NCBI GenBank assembly: GCA_965153455.1
Contig: OZ234503.1
Span: 15,381,118 to 15,445,117 of the forward strand
DNA length: 64,000 nt
Origin: Sphagnum compactum
Taxonomy: Eukaryota > Bryophyta > Sphagnopsida > Sphagnales
Direction: 5' to 3'
Of the stretch, positions 60,770 through 64,000 are shown one piece after another (positions within the stretch are counted from its first letter, which is position 1; the number at the start of each line of letters is the position of its first letter). Made by a program: the position numbers and the translations under genes. The notes beneath the pieces are model-generated. The model ran no database searches. It was not told the origin of the DNA and saw only the letters and a program-made list of their open reading frames with translations.

Positions 60770-61222
60770 TTGCACAAGGCCAAGTTTGGGTGCTTGGCTC
60801 TTCATTCATCTAATCATCTTATCATTTTGTATGGTCTTAAAACATTTTCTTTTCAACACTTCACACTAGGATGGGCCTTCAAAATCCAATATTTATTAGT
60901 GTTGCTCATTCCTTTATGTGGCCAACCTTTAAGCTCAATTGGATACACCTTTTTTTTTTTTTTGTTCCCATGGCAAGGAGCACAAGTAATTCACAATATT
61001 GTTAAAGATGTTTTTACTTTCATTGCAGAATTGTTAGGTTTCATGTTTTGTACAAATAGATACACATCTTCCCATCACCCTCCTTCTAATTTTTTGCATC
61101 AATGGGTTGATTTTATTGGGTTATCCACAAATGAGGTTTGCACTTTGGTTGATGTTGCCATTGTTAATATTCAAATGAATTTAGTTTCACAAGTTGCCAC
61201 TTCACAATTGTGGCTCAAATAA
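60770..61222 (+). pseudogene. C-terminal fragment of the same LINE-like family, open for 150 codons
   Basis: The open frame includes HNIVKDVFTFIAELLGF, then LHQWVDFIGLSTNEV and CTLVDVAIVNIQMNLVSQVA. This matches in order the block following DPMGIHF in the 56-58.5 kb remnant and what I recall of the family's C-terminal domain, in which acidic residues alternate with beta strands in a nuclease-like way. A T17 run at about 60951-60969 lies in the middle. There is no upstream reverse transcriptase in frame, so this is a fragment, despite the uninterrupted frame. Confidence 0.45.
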
Positions 61223-61517
61223 AGGACATGCTATATCATAATTCAAAAATTAATTTTTTTCTTTCCTTTCCAATGCCATAAAAATATTTGGGTGTTCCCA
61301 CCAACAAGTTACAATTTTGTTCATTGATTTGTTAACATCGCATGATCAGTTGATCAAGTTTTTTACATGTCCTTTGTTAATCTTGTGTTAATTTTGTAAG
61401 TACAAAATGTTAGTTGTTCTAAAAAAAAATTAAATCACTTTTATCTTCCAGTCAATTGTTACTGTTAAGGAGGTTTTTTTAAAGTTTGGTGTTATTTCAA
61501 ATTTCTCACCTAGACCA

Positions 61518-62027
61518 AAACATCTTTGGGTGGTACCATTAGGAACCACCTCAAGGAATGATTATGAATTCAAAAATGACTAAATCTTTTTCTTGAGTCT
61601 TTTATTTTAAATGTTTTTACAACTATAAGTTTTTTTTTCATGTTTATCAATTGCAAGCACTAATATATAGCTTGAATTTTATTTTAGAATTAAAAATATA
61701 ATGATTTCCAAATTATATTTAAAAAAAATTCTCAAGAAAATTCTTAAATCATGTAATTTCAAATTTGTGTTCTTGACCAAAAAGTTCAAAGAAATGAACT
61801 AGCATGACATTCCTGAAATTTTTTTTAAATGCAATGATCAGGAACATCAAAATACACAATATTTTTGATATTATTAAAAATTCAAAATTTATAAAACCTA
61901 ATAAATGCATTCATTAAAAAATAATTATGAAATATTTTTAAAAATGTTTCTTATGATTTTTTGAAGTTCAATGAGTCCAAGAAAATCAAAGTGTGATGTT
62001 CCTAGTGGTACTGCCCAAAAATGATGC
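61518..62027. repeat. 510-bp segment with imperfect terminal inverted repeats
   Basis: The left arm, with TTTGGGTGGTACCATTAGG (61525 on), and the reverse complement of the right arm, TTTGGGCAGTACCACTAGG (ending about 62020), match at about 19 of 22 positions. Similarity extends a few bases further outward. The interior is AT-rich and non-coding. It may be a MITE; no target duplication could be confirmed. Confidence 0.4.
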
Positions 62028-62569
62028 TTTCACCCACCCATCTCCTTGTTTGATTTGCTTCACATAACAATATGTGCACAACAAAACCTCTCACACAAAC
62101 ATAATTTGCCTTTTACTTGCTACTCGAACCTATACATACATTACAAATATAATAGAATACAATAATATATTGTAATTGATTAATAATTGCTTTTACAATG
62201 ATACTAAACTCTTAGAAATGAAAAAACCTCACAATACCTTTGCTAAACGAACTACAAGTGTTTATTTGATGTTAACTTAGAAATCTAGATAATTTATATC
62301 ATTGATTTATAAATCTACATCTATATCTAAAACACAAGTAATAATCTATATCTAATTAACTAGATCGATAAAGATCTACATATTGACATCTTCAATAATA
62401 TTGTTTTAGATTATCAACCTAGTTCTGGAAATGTTAATAAACAATAATTTTGATTATGTTTGCTTTGTTTGAATCAAACTTTGATGTAATTTTTAGAAAT
62501 AATAAAAGTTGATAAGAGCCTGAAGGAACAGATAATAGCCCTTGTTTTGAAGACTTGAAAAATGTAGTG

Positions 62570-62615
<46 letters not shown>
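62570..62615. repeat. Poly(A) tract of 46 bases
   Basis: An uninterrupted A run, in a sequence otherwise free of long homopolymers of this length. It could be the tail of a retroposed sequence upstream or simply a mononucleotide microsatellite. The length in the assembly may be unreliable. Confidence 0.9.
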
Positions 62616-62617
<2 letters not shown>

Positions 62618-62899
62618 CATCAATTTACTCACTGGATCATCACCAATGGATAAATTATAGTTCTTACTAAACAAGTAACATACAAATCTAATGTTCATGT
62701 ACATATCAAGATTACCAAATCTAGATCTAGAAAATCTTAATAACCTAGATCAAGATGATCTAACTAGATCTAGAAAATCTTAATAATTTAGATCTTGATC
62801 ATCCCTAGGGGTCATAGTTGTAGATCTAGATCTAGACTTTCATGTAAAACATCGGTATGAAAGTTATTGTGTGTTTTTGTGTTAAATTGTTGTTGTGAA

Positions 62900-63709
62900 A
62901 TTCTTATTTTGGGTAGGTGGTAGCAGAGCAGCAGCAGCAGGATGCTTAATATAGAGGAGAGGGAGAGGGGGGCGGGGGAGAAGCGATAAATGAGGGGAGG
63001 AGATGAGCATTGATCGATCGGTGGGGTCCTTGAAGACGAAATGCGAGAGTGGTGGTAAGTGGTGCGGGGACGCGGACACCCAGTGCGCGCTGTGGATGCG
63101 GCCGGGAGCCGCGTGGGATCATGATCTAGACCTCTCACAGTCGCAGCCTGATCTGCAGTGGAAGCTAGCTGCTGGTGCTGTAAGCGCGCGGCAACAGCGC
63201 CAATAATGGGCCAGCTCACCCGCCGATGCCCTGTTCAAGCCCGGAGCCCCGCGGCCGGTTGCAGCAGCCATACGGTAGCCAGCATGAGCTAGCAGCGCCG
63301 TGCACGAAAAAAGGGTTGTGCAGCCAGAAAGGCGTTGTTGTTGCAATGGCATCTTTCCATTAGGTTGTTGTGATCGCATAGGTACTACAGCTGAATCTCC
63401 TACCTTTGTTCATGTGCGGGTGCCGCAGTGATCATGAAGGTTGATTGATTGATTGATTGAATGAGAATCAATACATTTTCTCGTGCTGCTGCAGCAGCAG
63501 TCACGGCTCTTGCAGCTTCGTTGACTCCTGTGTTCATGATACTACTAGAGACCTTGTGTAACGGACTCGTGAATAGATCATAGACAGAGACAAAAGGAAG
63601 GAAGGTAGGTTTCATCGTTGATGAAACAGTACTGAGCACTGGATGCTGGGGAAGATTATGGCGGAAGCTGCTGCGCATGCGGGGTGAGCGACGACGGCAT
63701 CTTTTTCTC
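62900..63709. other. GC-richer region with overlapping short frames
   Basis: GC content rises sharply from about 62930. Frames of 65-135 codons overlap on both strands and change on every side, with CAG/CTG runs and a (GATT)n tract at about 63440-63460. It looks like a promoter or UTR of a gene whose body lies outside the window, but I recognise no protein. Confidence 0.35.
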
Positions 63710-63913
63710 TTAGTCTTTCGTGGCGGCGGTCCTCTTCTTTTTTCCGGAGTTCGTCGCAAACGCGGACTGCTGCAACCCTGTTGTTGAGGATTTTGGGGAT
63801 ATAAACTCCTGCAGGGTGAAAAAAAGGGAAGGAGAACTTAGGCTGGTTGTAGTGGTGGTACTCTCGAGCTTCGACTTGGATCTTTGGCGTTGTGACGCTT
63901 CGGAGGTCGACAT
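63710..63913 (-). CDS. Possible small or partial gene, unrecognised
   Basis: From the ATG at 63913 the minus strand encodes 67 aa, beginning MSTSEASQRQRSKSKLES, then a Thr/Ser-rich stretch, SPSLFFTLQEF, and a basic end GKKKR before TAA. A pyrimidine-rich sequence precedes it, consistent with a 5' UTR running to the window edge. No family is recognised. The frame may be the first exon of a longer gene continuing leftward, because a 119-codon minus-strand frame (63400-63759) follows in another phase. It may also be chance. Confidence 0.2.
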   Translation of the reverse strand: MSTSEASQRQRSKSKLESTTTTTSLSSPSLFFTLQEFISPKSSTTGLQQSAFATNSGKKKRTAATKD

Positions 63914-64000
63914 TGTGGACAAAGTGATGGGTGTGTGAATCTGTTCGAAACCCAGAATTTGCCTATGAAGGTAAAAGAAAGAACTGTTCAAGCCTGAACT

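Noticed and set aside
1-64000. tRNA, rRNA, snoRNA or microRNA genes
   Set aside because: I scanned for B-box-like GGTTCGA motifs and hairpins by eye and found nothing convincing; a covariance-model search would be needed to exclude them.

Overview
The window looks like nuclear DNA of a land plant. Its coding pieces belong to plant families: a plant U-box/ARM ubiquitin ligase, a GDSL esterase/lipase with plant-style introns, and a WIN1/SHINE-type AP2/ERF factor. Introns are 180-200 bp with GT..AG borders. The AT-rich spacers are full of decayed DNA transposons, MITEs, non-LTR retroelements and minisatellites. Genes are sparse, with two apparently intact genes, one long open maturase-like ORF and one broken gene in 64 kb. 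I cannot name the species. The retroelement and transposase remnants remind me of families seen in seed-free plants, but that is memory, not proof.

Layout. 1-2549: 3' three exons of a U-box/ARM E3 ligase, 5' end outside the window. 2.5-8.2 kb: AT-rich spacer with a perfect-period 90-bp duplication. 8.2-10.7 kb: a 141-bp duplication, a 42-bp Asp/Ala-coding minisatellite, then a decayed PIF/Harbinger transposon with transposase (+) and SANT-like partner (-) facing each other. 13.3-15.8 kb: a five-exon GDSL esterase/lipase broken by two frameshifts and a stop. 18.6-21.9 kb: a nest of MITE-like elements including a 584-bp hAT-like one. 22.9-25.4 kb: an intact SHINE-type AP2/ERF gene bracketed by two copies of one Tourist-like MITE, the downstream one starting at the stop codon. 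26.2-29.6 kb: a decayed minus-strand gene of an unclassified transposon-like family. 34.5-42.4 kb: minisatellites and spacer. 42.4-43.4 kb: an uninterrupted ORF for a group II intron maturase-like reverse transcriptase with altered catalytic residues and no maturase domain, headed by a duplicated region rich in telo-boxes. 46.7-47.0 kb: a retroelement ORF1-like fragment. 56.0-58.5 kb and 60.8-61.2 kb: two remnants of one LINE-like retroelement family. 59.2 kb: a third, best-preserved Tourist-like MITE. 62.9-64.0 kb: GC-richer DNA that may be the 5' part of an unrecognised gene.

The intact genes are not functionally linked as a cluster. U-box E3 ligases act in ubiquitin signalling, SHINE factors activate cuticle lipid genes, and the maturase-like protein, if expressed, would act in organellar intron splicing. 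The unifying theme is transposon activity: Tourist-like MITEs and their probable PIF/Harbinger relatives occur in the same window and have altered the flanks of the SHINE gene.
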